DNA of 64,000 nucleotides from Lyophyllum atratum (Eukaryota; Basidiomycota; Agaricomycetes; Agaricales; Lyophyllaceae): NCBI GenBank assembly GCA_014905825.1, contig JACGCN010000006.1, positions 372,001 to 436,000 of the forward strand, read 5' to 3'. Shown piece by piece: positions 44,764 to 56,091 of this stretch (position 1 is its first letter; each line of letters starts with the position of its first letter). The notes under the pieces were generated by a model. It saw only the letters and a program-made list of their open reading frames with translations, ran no database searches and was not told where the DNA came from. The position numbers and the translations under genes were made by a program.

Positions 44764-47338
44764 CTAGTCTACATCCATCTCAGACGGACCGGGCGCCTCT
44801 CCCTCAGCCGGGGCCTCGCCCTCCTTGGGCGGAGCCTGCGCCGGCTCAGGCGCCGGCTCCTTCGGCGTCCCCGTCCCGCTGGGTACGACAGGCTTGGGCT
44901 TGGGCTTGGTAAGAATGGGCGTGGCGAAGTAGATGACCTCATCCCTCTTCTTCGCAATCTCCGCAGTCGTAAGTATAGGGTCGACATTTTTGGGGCGCTC
45001 CATCTGCCTGATGATCTGGTCCTCAAGCCACTTCTGTACGTTCGCGACCTTCTCGATGACAGCGTTCTTGTCCTTCTCGTCGATGTGCGCGAACTTCTCG
45101 TCGCCGGAGGTCGCTTGGCTCATGTAGTTGTTCAGCGTCTCGCGCAGCTGGGTGACGGCGCGCGTGCGCTCTTCTGCCTCCTTGTAGCGGAAGGTGATGG
45201 GGTCGCCGAGCTCCTTGAGCGCGTCGAGGCGCGCGATGTAGGCGGACTTTGTCGCGTCCTCGCCTTCCTCGGAGTACAACCAATCTTCGGCCTCCTGTAA
45301 GGCGACGAGGAGTTTCTGCTTCTCCTCGGGCTGGACGTAAGGGGCATAGCGGTCCTCGAGCTTGCTACGAGTGTCGTAGACGTACTCCTCAAGAGCATTT
45401 TTGCGTTCCTATAAGCGATGATCGTGAGTAATCATGATCGGCGGTATAAGCTGCGAGACGACACATACCTCAGTATCCATCACGAGCTTGTCAGAGGCAT
45501 ACATCTGGTTCTCCTGTTCCTTTAGGGCCTCGAGCGTGTTCTTATCCAGCGACGACGAGGTCGCAACGAAAGGAACCTCCTTCTTCCTCACGATCCTCTT
45601 CTTCTTGGGCGGTGCAGGAGGCTCAGCCGTGTCCACGTCCATCGCAGCAGGAGGAGCGGGTTCCTCCTTCTCCTCAATCTCCTCAACATACGCCATCTCG
45701 AACGATAGGGTACCATGCAGGTTCAAGCGTGTCTTGACCTTCACACACGTAGTGTCGCCCTTGGGGTCAGCCGGGACCTCCTTCGCGGTGAACTTGGAGA
45801 TGAAGGGGCTGATGCCACCAGGGAGCTGATCGGGCTCGGCGTAGACGGCTTCGAGGTCAAAGGTATCCTTACGGTAGAAGGAGAGGACTTTCGTGGAAGG
45901 GATGGTGTTGCCCCTGGGGTAGACAAGGAGCTCCTTCTCGTCCGGGTCGGTGGGCTCGGGGCTCCACTGCACCTTGATAGAATAGGGAGTGATGTCCTGG
46001 ATGGCGAAGTCGCGGACGCGGAAGACGGGGGAAAGCTGAGCGCAGGCAAAGGTAGCGCCACGGGCGATGGCCTCGTCCTGGTTGAGTGTGGTCGATAGTG
46101 TCTTTCCGGGGAAGGCGGACGCGATACGGGCGCGGACTGCGGGGATACGGGTGCTGCCACCGACGAGCTCGATGGCGTCGAGCTGCTCGACGGTCAAGCC
46201 GGATTCTTGGAGGGCACGCTCGAGGGGCGCAGGGATACGTTCGAGAACACCGGAGATGAGCTCTTCGAATTGCTCGCGGGTGATGAACGACGAGGCATCG
46301 ACATCAACCATGATGTTCTCGACGTTGAGGGCTGACTCCGCATTCGCGGACAGGATTTTCTTCACCTTCTCGCAACCAGCGCTGAGACGGAAGACGGCCT
46401 TGGGGTTCGACATGACATCGATCTTGTACTTGGTCTTGAACTCTTCAGCAAAGTGCTTCACGAGGGCCAGGTCGATATCCCGTCCACCAAGATTGCGATC
46501 ATAAGCGGTAGATTTCACGGTCAGCTGACCTTTGGAGAAGGCGACGATCGCGACGGAGAGACTGGAGTGGCCAACGTCAACGAAGGCGACGTGACGAGGG
46601 TTTTCAGGTGTGTCAGGGAGATCGGATTTGGTGATACCGTAACCAAGGGCGGTGGCAGTCGTATCATTGATGAGACGGAGGGTGGTGAGGCCGGCGATGG
46701 AGGCAGCATCTAGAGTGGCTCTTCGTTGGACATCGGTATACCATCCGGGGACGGCGATGACGACATCCTGAACGCCGGTTTTGAGTTCGGCTGCGGCGGT
46801 GTCACGCAGCTTGCCGAAGAACATGGCAGTGAGCTGGGTGGCCGAAAAGCGTTGTTTTTCTCCCATATAAGTCACCTATAACGAGGGTGAGCCTGGTGGA
46901 TAAGATTTAGTTCGCGAAGACCGTACCTCGACTCCTACTGTTCCGTCCACATCGACCAGCGTAGCATTGATAAACTGCTTCTCAACCTCCTGGATTTCCG
47001 GATCATCGAATTTACGGCCAATAAGACGTTTAAGCGATCCAATCGTATTCCTGAAGTTCGATGTTTCCTGGGTTTTTGCAGACTCGCCAATCGCCCGCTG
47101 TTTGGGCCCAAATGCTACCAATGATCTACAAAGATAATTAACACCTATTGCTCCGGCAACAAAGAGCATAACCTACGGATTGGTTCGATTTGACACCTCG
47201 TTGGCGATGATGTCGATTCCACGGTGTCTGGCGACACCGATCTAGAAATATGCAATTAGACGACGCCTCGATACTGATTTAGGAGAGATTACACACCAAG
47301 CTGTGGAGTGTACCGAAATCGATACCGACGACAGCCAT
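44764..47338 (-). CDS. SSE1: Hsp110-family chaperone Sse1
   Basis: Cytosolic Hsp70-like protein that acts as nucleotide exchange factor for Hsp70 and holds unfolded clients. Five exons: 47338-47297, 47241-47177, 47125-46927, 46875-45469, 45408-44764 (785 aa). The N-terminus MAVVGIDFGTLHS is the ATPase phosphate-1 motif; GVARHRGIDIIANEVSNR and NPSLVAFGPKQR follow with Hsp110 spacing. Later come LINDTTATALGYGI, FVDVGHSS and ELVGGSTRIPAVR. The acidic loop in the beta-sandwich region (EEIEEKEEPAPPAAMDVD) and the long helical C-terminus (EDWLYSEEGEDATKSAY) separate it from canonical Hsp70. It ends in an acidic EMDVD tail; no EEVD motif. Confidence 0.95.
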
Positions 47339-47870
47339 GATGTTATAAAGGGAAGTACGATAGCGATGGAATTACAAGTAAAGGGTGAAGAGGTGTTGAG
47401 TAACGCGATCTTGGGGCTAAGCGCGGAGTGGAATGCTCAAAATTTAAGAGATCAAGAAGTTCTGCTTGGCTTCGGCGTTGACTATAAATAAGATCCGTGG
47501 ATCCTTCGATGACCTTCGGGATTCTTCTACAGTATTCTTTACACCGCAGTGGCCTCGAGGACGGAACGAGGGTGTCAGCATGGTAAACGGCTGCAAGTAA
47601 CAGAGATTGCGTCCAGGATGCGGGAGGCCCCACAGTGCAGAGACTTGGGATAGCTTCAGAAACAGTATGTTCGTTTCTGACGTCACTAGTCTCTAGTAGA
47701 CTCTCTACGGCATCGAATGCGATTACATTAATGCTCTCGGCGCGGTACTGGGGGACGCCGATGCATTCCCGTACAAATGCTCCTCAAGCTGACCTCAATG
47801 TAGGAGGGTACGTGTTGATGTGAATTGGGGTCTCCAGGGGAGAGGGGAAAAAAAACAAAACACTTAGCAA
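47339..47870. other. Intergenic sequence with a pol III terminator
   Basis: SSE1 promoter on the left. On the right, an A-rich run at 47848-47860 (T-rich on the minus strand) lies just beyond the tRNA 3' end and should terminate RNA polymerase III. I did not find an unambiguous heat-shock element. Confidence 0.4.
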
Positions 47871-47953
47871 CTGTCCCAGAGAGACTTGAACTCTCGATCT
47901 TCCGATTGGAGAGTATAACAGTCGGACGCCGTAACCAACTAAGCCATGGGACA
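47871..47953 (-). tRNA. tRNA-Asn (anticodon GTT) with a 9-nt intron
   Basis: The cloverleaf can be folded by hand: acceptor TGTCCCA/TGGGACA (7 perfect pairs), D-arm with loop AGTTGGTTA, anticodon stem TCCGA/TCGGA, T-arm GAGAG/CTCTC around TTCAAGT, discriminator G. The anticodon GTT is at 47919-47917. The 9-nt intron TACTCTCCA (47915-47907) sits at the canonical position after base 37. A T-run follows the 3' end. Confidence 0.92.
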
Positions 47954-48116
47954 TGCATAATGCTGGCTTAAAAGATCTCAAGTAATACTACGAAGCCTTT
48001 TAATTATGAAACGCCGCAATACGACAATCTTTACCAGACGATACGAGACAGGTCATCAACAAGCAAGAGGACAGAATAAGTTGTTCATCTCTGTAGTGCT
48101 CACTGCGGCGAAGGAG

Positions 48117-49764
48117 CTATTCCGGACGCTCAACAGTCGTCGCATACTCGGCCAAGCATCCGGCAAGCGTCTTATACCTATCTGTCAAGTGTTCGATGCG
48201 CAACAAGAGAGCCTATGAACCCCATACCCAAGGTCAGAATCCACGAGAAACTGAATGTGGACACTCACTTCATTATCTTCGATGTGCTCGAGATCAGCCT
48301 CTTTGAGGATTGCAGCATCATGAGAAGCCTATCGCGGACTAAGGTGAGAGGGCATCGTTTTAAGAGAAGATTCTCATCGAAAGTACCATGTTCCAGATCC
48401 TGGTGAAGTTGTCGAGATAGGCTGAGATGCTCTGAGAATGTTGCTGCAACTCGCTGTTAAGGATCGAATTGACTTTCTCGAGCGCATGGGCACTTCCAAG
48501 TGTCTGTATCTCCTTCTTCACCTGATCGATGCGGCGTTGCACCTCCTTGGACTTTGGTGAAACGTCTGTCTTGCTCAATGATTACTTGAAGATAACTGAT
48601 AGCTCTACTGTTCGATGTACCTTTCGTTCGTTCGATATTGAGCACGATCTGCGTTACCTCGGCGGTGGCCGCTCCGATTCCAGTGACCTTTGATTTGGCG
48701 TCAAACTGCATTCTCTGGAACATATATGAATCCACGTACGAGGATACCAGCGACGATGAATGGTGCTGCGAGGGTGGCTGCAACTCCTAGAGTAACGACA
48801 GTGACAGTTGCACCGAGGGCATATGGCATTTGCTTAAGCTAGGGATACCGTTAAGCGACTGGTATGTACAAGAGGGGCAAAGTACTTACTATCTTGTAGT
48901 AACTGCATCAAATGGCGTATAATTGAGATTACATTGCTTGGCTTGGCTCGCGCAACACTCACTGCTTCAACTTCCCATTCAAAGCGTCAACCTCCTTAGT
49001 CAAAGTCTCAACCTCTGCGGTGAGCCTGGCCAGCTGGCCAAGGGCAGGAACTACAGACTGAGATGCGAACAACTGGACGTCAAGTTCCAGATTCGTGAAA
49101 GCCTGCGAAGCTGTTCCTCCCCCAGGAGCCGCGACATTGGGGTTTATGCGCTACCAACGACAGAAGTTAGACAGTCTGGGACCTCCGGGAGTAGAGTTCG
49201 CCGTACGTAGATGAACTCTTGGAGATCCCCCTGCTTCTCGGCAGTAGATGCTTCGTAGTCTACGACCGATGGGAGAATCACCTGGACAAAGTCTGATGTT
49301 GGGAGCAAAAGGAGTTTGAAAATCTGACAAGGAGGAAAAAGACGGATGAGAGAAGGTAAAACGCTGATCCGTACCTCGGAGGTAACTCTCCGTTTGAGTC
49401 GCTGAATTCCGAGACAGCCAGAGAAGCTCGGTGAAGCGCTGAATTAGTGTTAGTGAGCTGTATGTCGCCCCGTTCGAATATACTGTTCGATTTCTCTCAC
49501 CTCATGGAAGCTTGTCCAATGCGTTTGGACTTTGGAAATGGTGGGATTTGCATCTCCTTCAGGGTTGAGCGATGCAAGCTCGCCCTTCACACGCTGGAAT
49601 GTATTGTCCATTCGCTGCATCCCAACAGCGAGTTGTCTAATTTCCTGCATAATAGTCGCCTGCGAGTTTCCAATGGCCGTTCCTGCGTTAAGGGCAGCCG
49701 GTAACCCAAAGCTTTGCGTGTTCTCATCGTAAGCAGGAGGCGGCGGGGTAGTGTTTTGAGCCAT
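48117..49764 (-). CDS. Alpha-helical pore-forming-toxin-like protein, copy A
   Basis: Ten exons: 49764-49501, 49438-49375, 49292-49207, 49150-48963, 48902-48890, 48838-48740, 48687-48621, 48565-48387, 48328-48269, 48212-48117 (371 aa). Long amphipathic helices surround a central hydrophobic hairpin (about residues 205-240, starting at MPYALGATVTVV and running through LAAPFIVAGIL). This arrangement is typical of the ClyA/HBL/Nhe-type helical pore formers. No enzymatic motif and no signal peptide are seen. Most exon boundaries and phases equal those of the divergent copy at 51156, and exons 2, 5 and 7 have the same lengths, so the two are paralogues. Exon 9 needs the acceptor GCGATAG at 48329 to keep frame; the more obvious CACCTTAG breaks it. 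Toxicity is inference from architecture. Confidence 0.7.
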
Positions 49765-51155
49765 TCGCTACTAGCTGTTGTCTAGAGCGTTCAAAGTATG
49801 AGAACGAGAAGCAAGTAGATTTCCGCAAGTTGGACAGCCTGCTTGTTTGGCCCCGTGCAGTGACGAGTTCAGCTAAGGCCTAGAGTGAGCATGTGACGAA
49901 TATGCACGTCCCAAGGCGGTTACATTCAGAACAGATCCAAGGGCCACAGAATTTTTGGAAGGATGCGGGACGAACCGAGATATCGAAGATTTCTATGTTT
50001 CGGCTCCTGACTGCTATGTATGCAGGAAGTACGGGAGAGAATCAGAGAAAGGGCTCCCGTTCCCCATTCAATCGCATCAATCATAGCGTGATGGTGGGAC
50101 ACAAAAGGATCAGCATACCAGCATGTACCGCATGCGACGGGAACTGTCTTCATGATAAGCTGTCAGGAATGCAAAGAAGTCACCGCAGACGATTCATCCT
50201 GGACGAAGCCGTGTTTTCGGAGATCGGCGACGTTCAACGCGTGTGGTTGTTCCCAAATGGGGTGCGGGTTGTTTGGTCGATCTTCCTCAAAGGAAGGCCC
50301 TGGCAAACAAACGGATGCGAGTTGAACAGGTACGCCGACTATTCAGTCATCCCTACGTCCACGACGGAGATGATATTTCGCCGGTATGCAGTTCTGAGGC
50401 GACATCGAAGGCTGAGCGCGACAACATGACCGTGATGTCCCCAATGAGACTCACCTCCAAAACTACGGACAGCTGAGGCCGCCTGATGAACAACGGAGGG
50501 ACGAGTGATGTGTCTGTCTTATCTAGGAGAGACTAGATGGCACCGTGGTCAATGTTGCGACTCCATAGGTCAAATTAAAAATTTCGAGTTATTTGGTGGT
50601 CGAATGGCCCATTAGGGTTTGCTTTTCTATGTGCGCTATTCCATATGCATCCAACATCGGTTCATCTTAACATGGCTAAAAATAAATGTACTTCAGGCTT
50701 CGACAGTTAGATGCTCTCTGGGTTCATACGTACCTGTCTTGAGATCATGAACTCCATTGTTCCTAGCAAAGGCACAGATCCTGGGGTCGAAAATCTGGTC
50801 ATCTGAACTGGTAATTCTGATTGTCCGCGCCCGGAAAAGAACCCTGTGTCGACATGGGCGCCCTCAGGATAATTCGCATTCCACCAAGTTTCTGTCAAAG
50901 CTTGGGACGGAGGATGTTAACGTCCAGACTTACGAAAGCCACAGCTTGCCCCATCTAATCGTAAGAGAACGTTGCGGTGGCCACATGCTGAGGCACCTTT
51001 CGCATCAGCTCATCGACCCCGCCTTCATTGGCTGGACGAACGACCCGCCATCCCATATTGCAGTATAAAAAGGCCTATCTGTTGGAGATTCTATAGGATA
51101 ACATCCACCCCAGCTTTCTACTACCTCTACAGCTCTACCTCCCCTTTTCTCCATC
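49765..51155. other. 1.4-kb region between divergent toxin-like genes, with TATA box
   Basis: No protein is supported; an open frame at 49893-50429 begins with GTG and resembles nothing. A clear TATAAAAA at 51064-51071 lies about 85 bp before the plus-strand start and is its likely core promoter. No comparable box was seen for the minus-strand gene. Confidence 0.5.
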
Positions 51156-52868
51156 ATGACGAATCCCCCAACTTACGAGGCGGCGCTTGTTGAGCTGAAG
51201 AAGCTCCAAGCCACCCCTCTTCCTGCCTCAGTGATAAACACTGCCCAAGCAGCCATGGCCGCAGAGGCTGAGAAGCCCGAGACGGCTGCTAACCTTCTGG
51301 ACGAAGTCAGAGCGCTCGCGGACAGCGCCGTCAAGGTCGACCAAGCCTTCGAACGCGTCAAGATCGATCTCGGGAAAGTCGACCAGAACAATTACAAGGA
51401 CAAGGACGGCAAGCCTGTCGAGAAATTTCAGCCTAAGTGGATTGCATACCAGAAGGTTGGCTTGCATCTTTCTGCCTTGAAAACCCTCATCAATACGGGT
51501 TTAAATTATAGATTTTTACCACCCTTCTCTGGGATTCACGCGCGACGGCGACCGGAACTGAGGCCTATGTCAGAGGTATGGAATATATGCTCATCGCGGG
51601 TGTGTAAGGCTGACGAGGATACGACAGATTTCCTCGACGTCATTATCCCAGGAGTGGAGGGCATTGTCACCCCACAAGATTACCAGGACACCGTCGCTGA
51701 TCTCAAAGAGTTCATCAACGTGAGGACCCCAATTCTTATCTTTTATTTCCAACTTGCCAATTCCGATTTCCTATCTAGCGCAAGGACCCTTTTGGCAAGA
51801 AGCTAAACTCGACCGAAACAGTCAGCGACGCCCAGAAGCACTCCCAGGCTTTCACCGACCTCAGGCGCGACATCTCCGCTTTCAAGGACACCTTCGACAC
51901 TTTTGCCTCGTTCCATGAGGGTGAGCTGAAAGGAGAGATCTTGCGTTTGGAAGGCGAAGTCCTCCGCCTTGATGCTGAGATCAAGAAGTACGTTTACGTC
52001 CTCCCAGCGCTTTTTCTTGCTTGACGCCGACATTCACGCCTATTTCTTTAGATGCGAGACCATCGTACGTCGTCGATTAATACCTGGCCTGATGATTTGT
52101 TAATATACCCCGCAGGTTATTGCCATGGGCGTAGCATTGGGTGTTACTGTTATCGCTGCTGGCATAGGAGCAGTCGCTGCTATCGCGGCTCTCGGTCCAT
52201 TTGGCCCCGCCGTTGCCTTGGGCATCATCGTATGTGAAGTGCATATATGTCGCATGCGTCTTGGAAAATCAACGTATTCCACAGATCGTTGGTGCCATCG
52301 CCGCTATTGGAGAGCTATCAACCTTGATTGCGTTCGTCGTCAAAGGCAATGGTGAGTCTCTGAATATTTCGTAGACAATCTGCTATCATTGCTCACAACA
52401 TTGCTTTTAGAATATAAGAATGAACGTGCCGAGGACCAAAGGCAACTCGAGGACCTCCGTGTCCAGCTCGCCACCTTGCAGCGCCTCAAGACCATTTTGG
52501 AGGCCCAAAAGACTGACATCGCTGACATCTGTGGCCGACTTGATCGATTCGCCGCCGTTTGGGCTCTTGTATGTCTTCCACCTGTGATCCCATGCTTCCA
52601 TGCTTACCAGCGATTCAGGTGGCCCACGATGCCCAGCTGATTGCCGATGGTCTCAAGGCTGCCACCGATGCTGCCGACGACGGTGGATCTAAGAGGGTCA
52701 GTATCCCATATCCTCTATTTTGTGACATTGCCTAATTCAGCTTCGGGCTTCCTGCAGGCATTCCAAAACCGCCTGAAACTCATCAAGGCGAACTACACTA
52801 GTCTTGCTGATGCCCTCAAAGAGTATGCGACCCAAGTTGATCAATCCGGCATTCCGCAGAAGCGTTGA
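51156..52868 (+). CDS. Alpha-helical pore-forming-toxin-like protein, copy B
   Basis: Ten exons: 51156-51455, 51512-51575, 51628-51719, 51779-51987, 52052-52064, 52116-52229, 52285-52351, 52411-52568, 52619-52696, 52758-52868 (401 aa). The N-terminal helices include EVRALADSAVKVDQAFERVK and LRRDISAFKDTFDTF. The central hydrophobic hairpin spans the end of exon 5 through exon 7 (about 45 apolar residues, starting VIAMGVALGVTVIAAG). A long C-terminal helix follows (EDLRVQLATLQRLKTIL). Exon 5 is a 13-nt microexon, as in copy A. The protein lacks a signal peptide. Its relation to bacterial HBL/ClyA toxins is by architecture, not by a diagnostic motif; a role in defence against grazers or in self/non-self death is inference. 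Confidence 0.75.
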
Positions 52869-53169
52869 AAACTTGAAAGGCTGTTGGAGTTTAAATTTAG
52901 CTCTATTTATGTCTTGGGTTCACCGGGTGTTCTGTACTTTTGGTGTAATTATGTAGCGAAAAGACAATGCAATGTATATCGGACAATTCCTCTTCCTTCA
53001 CTGTCTTCCCTCAAAACCAAGAAAGGGGCTGGAGTTCAGTTTCAGCAAGCTCTCCCCCCCCCCCAAAAGTTCGCATTGCCGATGTTCCTGGAGTTGCTGC
53101 GACCTTTGACGGGACGGTTGTTCGCATCACAGGAAGGATATGGGCCAAAAATCCCAGGGAACTCCACTA
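52869..53169. other. Short intergenic region between convergent genes
   Basis: 3' flanks of copy B and of the HIT-finger gene, with a C-homopolymer near 53056-53065. No gene. Confidence 0.4.
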
Positions 53170-53999
53170 TCATTGATCTGCATCCCAATCAAGCCCCAAT
53201 GCAGTCTCCTGGCCACCTCTCACAGCGCCCTCAATCGCCTCCGCAAGTTCCCTCAAAGCAAGCACATCGTCACTCAACTCTCCACGTGCAGAAATATCTT
53301 TGATATCCGGCGCACCCACGCCGAGTGCGCGTTGCAGGGCGTGTTCTCGATCATTACCTCGCAAGGAATCGATCGACGTGAGGAGCGTTTTTAGGTTGGG
53401 GTGTGTCGCCAGCGTCTTTCGAATTGAACGTGAGGTGGCTGTTAGCGAAGTCAGACCCCAGCTCGGACCGAAGAATCTCGGGAGGAATGCGCACCTATTG
53501 CCTCGTAGTGGTGCAGCTGTAGAGTCTTGGGATCATCGCGTTTGAGAGGATCTGGGTAGGCGGATTCGTCTGGGATGTACGGCCAATTTAGAGAGGTGAG
53601 CGGTCTCTGAGGTTTCGGGTCTTCAAGGATGGGTTCTTCAGTGTCGTTGCTTTCAACTGGAAGGGGATGAGAATGTATGTCATTCGAACAGGTAGAAGTT
53701 TCTGACTTGAATTCTCGTCTTCTAGTATAGCTCCTGGAGGAGGTTCACTCGGTCCTTGGGTTGTTTTAACCGCACAGGTCTCTTCTATTAACAGTTAGAA
53801 CAAGTATAGGTAAGCCCAGGTGTACATAAGGCTTACCTTTATGTTTTTTGTAACATGGCACGGAGCAACTGTGTTCGTCGAATCATGACACGCCAATTTC
53901 AGTATTGCGGACGTACTAAACCACCATGCACGTCGAGCAGGTGTATTTCGAATCGTTCGTCGAGCAGATCTCACATTTGGCCTGTTTTCGGGGAGGCAT
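53170..53999 (-). CDS. HIT-type zinc-finger protein (Hit1/ZNHIT3-like)
   Basis: Five exons: 53999-53917, 53868-53837, 53784-53707, 53656-53495, 53438-53170 (207 aa). The HIT finger is split over exons 1 and 2: CEICSTNDSKYTCSTC, then Y, then CSVPCYKKHK, giving the paired Cys and the final Cys/His ligands of the treble-clef. A linker follows, then SRSIRKTLATHPNLKTLLTS, which matches the helical region that Hit1/ZNHIT3 proteins use to bind their Rsa1/NUFIP partner during box C/D snoRNP assembly. The exact HIT subfamily is less certain than the finger itself. Confidence 0.8.
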
Positions 54000-54255
54000 T
54001 TGTTCAGAAACGGCGCAGTGAGCGTTGCAAGCACGCAGAGTGTTTGTTTGACAAGTTTTAGGAAAATACGGAAAAGTTAGCCCTACGTCATGTCAACGGT
54101 ACTATGGCCAAACTTTCTAATCCATTGGACTAGTATCTGACTGTTCTACATAAAGAGGCACCCCCGCCGCAATACGCAGTCTACTGTACGATGAAATAGT
54201 GAGTATGATGAATCGCACCGCTCCTGTAGCGATAAGGCTCGACAAGGTATCACAA
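54000..54255. other. Spacer between HIT-finger and fucosyltransferase-like genes
   Basis: No gene seen. It contains the HIT-finger promoter. Confidence 0.35.
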
Positions 54256-55674
54256 TCACAAGAGGGTTATATCCTCCGCCCGACCTCCATCCGCCCCAAG
54301 TCTCAGCGCAATCACCTGCGTGCTCAAACTCGAATATCCATTCCCTATGAACACCTCCGCCCTCCTCGCCAATTCCACATCAACCGTCACAGCCCAATCC
54401 GCCTCGCCCCACTTGATCGGGACCTGACCCGAATGCGTAACCCTCTTCATAGGCCCACCCACCCACCCCGCACTCTTCGCCCGGGCGGAGTCGGTCAAGG
54501 CCGCTTTCAGCTTGTAGTGTTGTGCGTAGACGAGAGGGTGGTCCCAGGCGCCGTCGTGGAGGACGTGCAGTGTGCGGAGGTGTGGCTTGTCACGGACGAC
54601 GGAGTCGATGATGTCCAGGATGCGGTTGAGGCTTGGATAACAGTGGTCGGTTACGGAGGTTTGGTTTGAGGTATCGAGGGCAGGCGGGTATATGGACGTT
54701 TCGAGGGAGGGTAGGGTGGCCCATGTGGTGAAGCCCGTGTGGGTTTCGGCGAGACTCTGGCAATGGCCTTCGAAATCCCCTGCGATCGGAGTAAATGATA
54801 GTCGCAAGGGCGATATCCATGTCGTACGTACCACGACGGAAATGGAGTGCTACGTAGGGTTCGCCGTCGGTAATAGACGGGTCCCAGTCCCATTGTAGAC
54901 TTAGTGCTGCGCGTGTACGGAAGGCAATTGTCCTAATGGGGTCCGACCATTGGAAGTAGTCGGCAAGGTATTTCTGAAAATCCGGCCATATATCACGAAG
55001 GGCTGAAGAAGCGAGGAAACTATACGAACATGTCGTCAGGCGAATGTCAAGGTCAAGAGAAGTAGTACACGTACTCCCAGTTCAAGATCCAATTATCAAC
55101 GAAGATACACTTCTCATTCCCACTCAGCGACTGCTTGGTATATTCCCATAGGGAGGGGTTATTAACGTGGATATTAACGTGCTTCGTCTCCTCCGGGGAG
55201 CAAGCTTCCTCGAATACCGCAGCACTGATGCTGTTCCGTGTCACGCCGGGCATAAAGGCGGACAGCGGGACCGTGGCTTCACTGCCACGGGGGCGCCAAA
55301 TAATAGGTTGATAAACATAGACGCGACCGGTCAGTAAAGCAAGATGATGGAATAGTATGATTTCCTGGGCCTGCAAGATGTGCGATGTAACATGCTAAGT
55401 ACATTGCAGACCCGTATCTTGGACCACGCACCTGGTTATTGAAGCCTGCCCCCTGTAGTTGTTTGAAAAAGACGTATTTGTTCTCTGGAGAGTTCCGTAT
55501 GAACCTGCGTGATTCCGCCACCTCGTACTTGGCTAGTGCTTCGTATAGTGCATAAGATGGTCGAGATTTAAGGAAGAGGTAGGAGATGAGCAGAGATATG
55601 ACGATTACGAAGACAAGGAAAACGCGAAACAGCCTCCAGCGAGAGGGGAAAGCGATACAGCTATGATACTGCAT
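54256..55674 (-). CDS. O-fucosyltransferase-like type II membrane protein
   Basis: Four exons: 55674-55432, 55370-55075, 55019-54832, 54779-54256 (416 aa). A signal anchor (about residues 17-36, VFLVFVIVISLLISYLF) puts the rest in the ER/Golgi lumen. The stem continues to KYVFFKQLQGAGFNNQAQEI, where the Gly-x-x-Asn-Gln stretch resembles the GDP-fucose-binding start of protein O-fucosyltransferases. HFRRGDFEGHC (split by intron 3) matches the conserved HxRRGD motif, and EVFIGNGYSSLSTQVIALR is the C-terminal acceptor-side signature. Acceptor specificity is unknown. Confidence 0.75.
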
Positions 55675-56091
55675 GCATGGACGAGGAGGAGATGGTAACC
55701 CGTTAGATCATGATGTCGCTATAGGCGTGCAATTTGAAATGATGCAGATGGAGATAAAACATGTGCATCACGTGGAATGACTACGTTCCCTCGACGCGTC
55801 GGACAGTAGTTCGGGTCCCTTTGGCGCTCAACCATCTCGTCGTACATCGCTGTCTCGTTCTGCATGCTGAGGCGGACGCGTAGGAGGGGGAGGAGAATGT
55901 GCAACAAAGAATCGGAGACAATATTGAAACCAAATGTTATGTGGCCTTGTTTTTCCTCCGGGTCGTTGGCACACACGAACGTCACGATTCAGAAGTGATC
56001 ATGAATACGGAAACTGACCGTGTCATTTATGCAGAGAACATGCGGTAGGCTGCTGGTCTGATATACACTCCCAAGACACTCGTTTACATTC
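55675..56091. other. Divergent promoter region
   Basis: Between the minus-strand transferase gene and the plus-strand TAPT1 gene. A minus-strand open frame here starts with GTG and is not supported. Confidence 0.4.

Noticed and set aside
49893..50429. 178-codon open frame between the toxin-like genes, possible third component
   Set aside because: It starts with GTG, has no hydrophobic hairpin or recognisable motif, and its composition looks random.
55719..55985. Upstream exon for the fucosyltransferase-like gene
   Set aside because: The frame begins with GTG, and the downstream ATG already gives a proper signal anchor.
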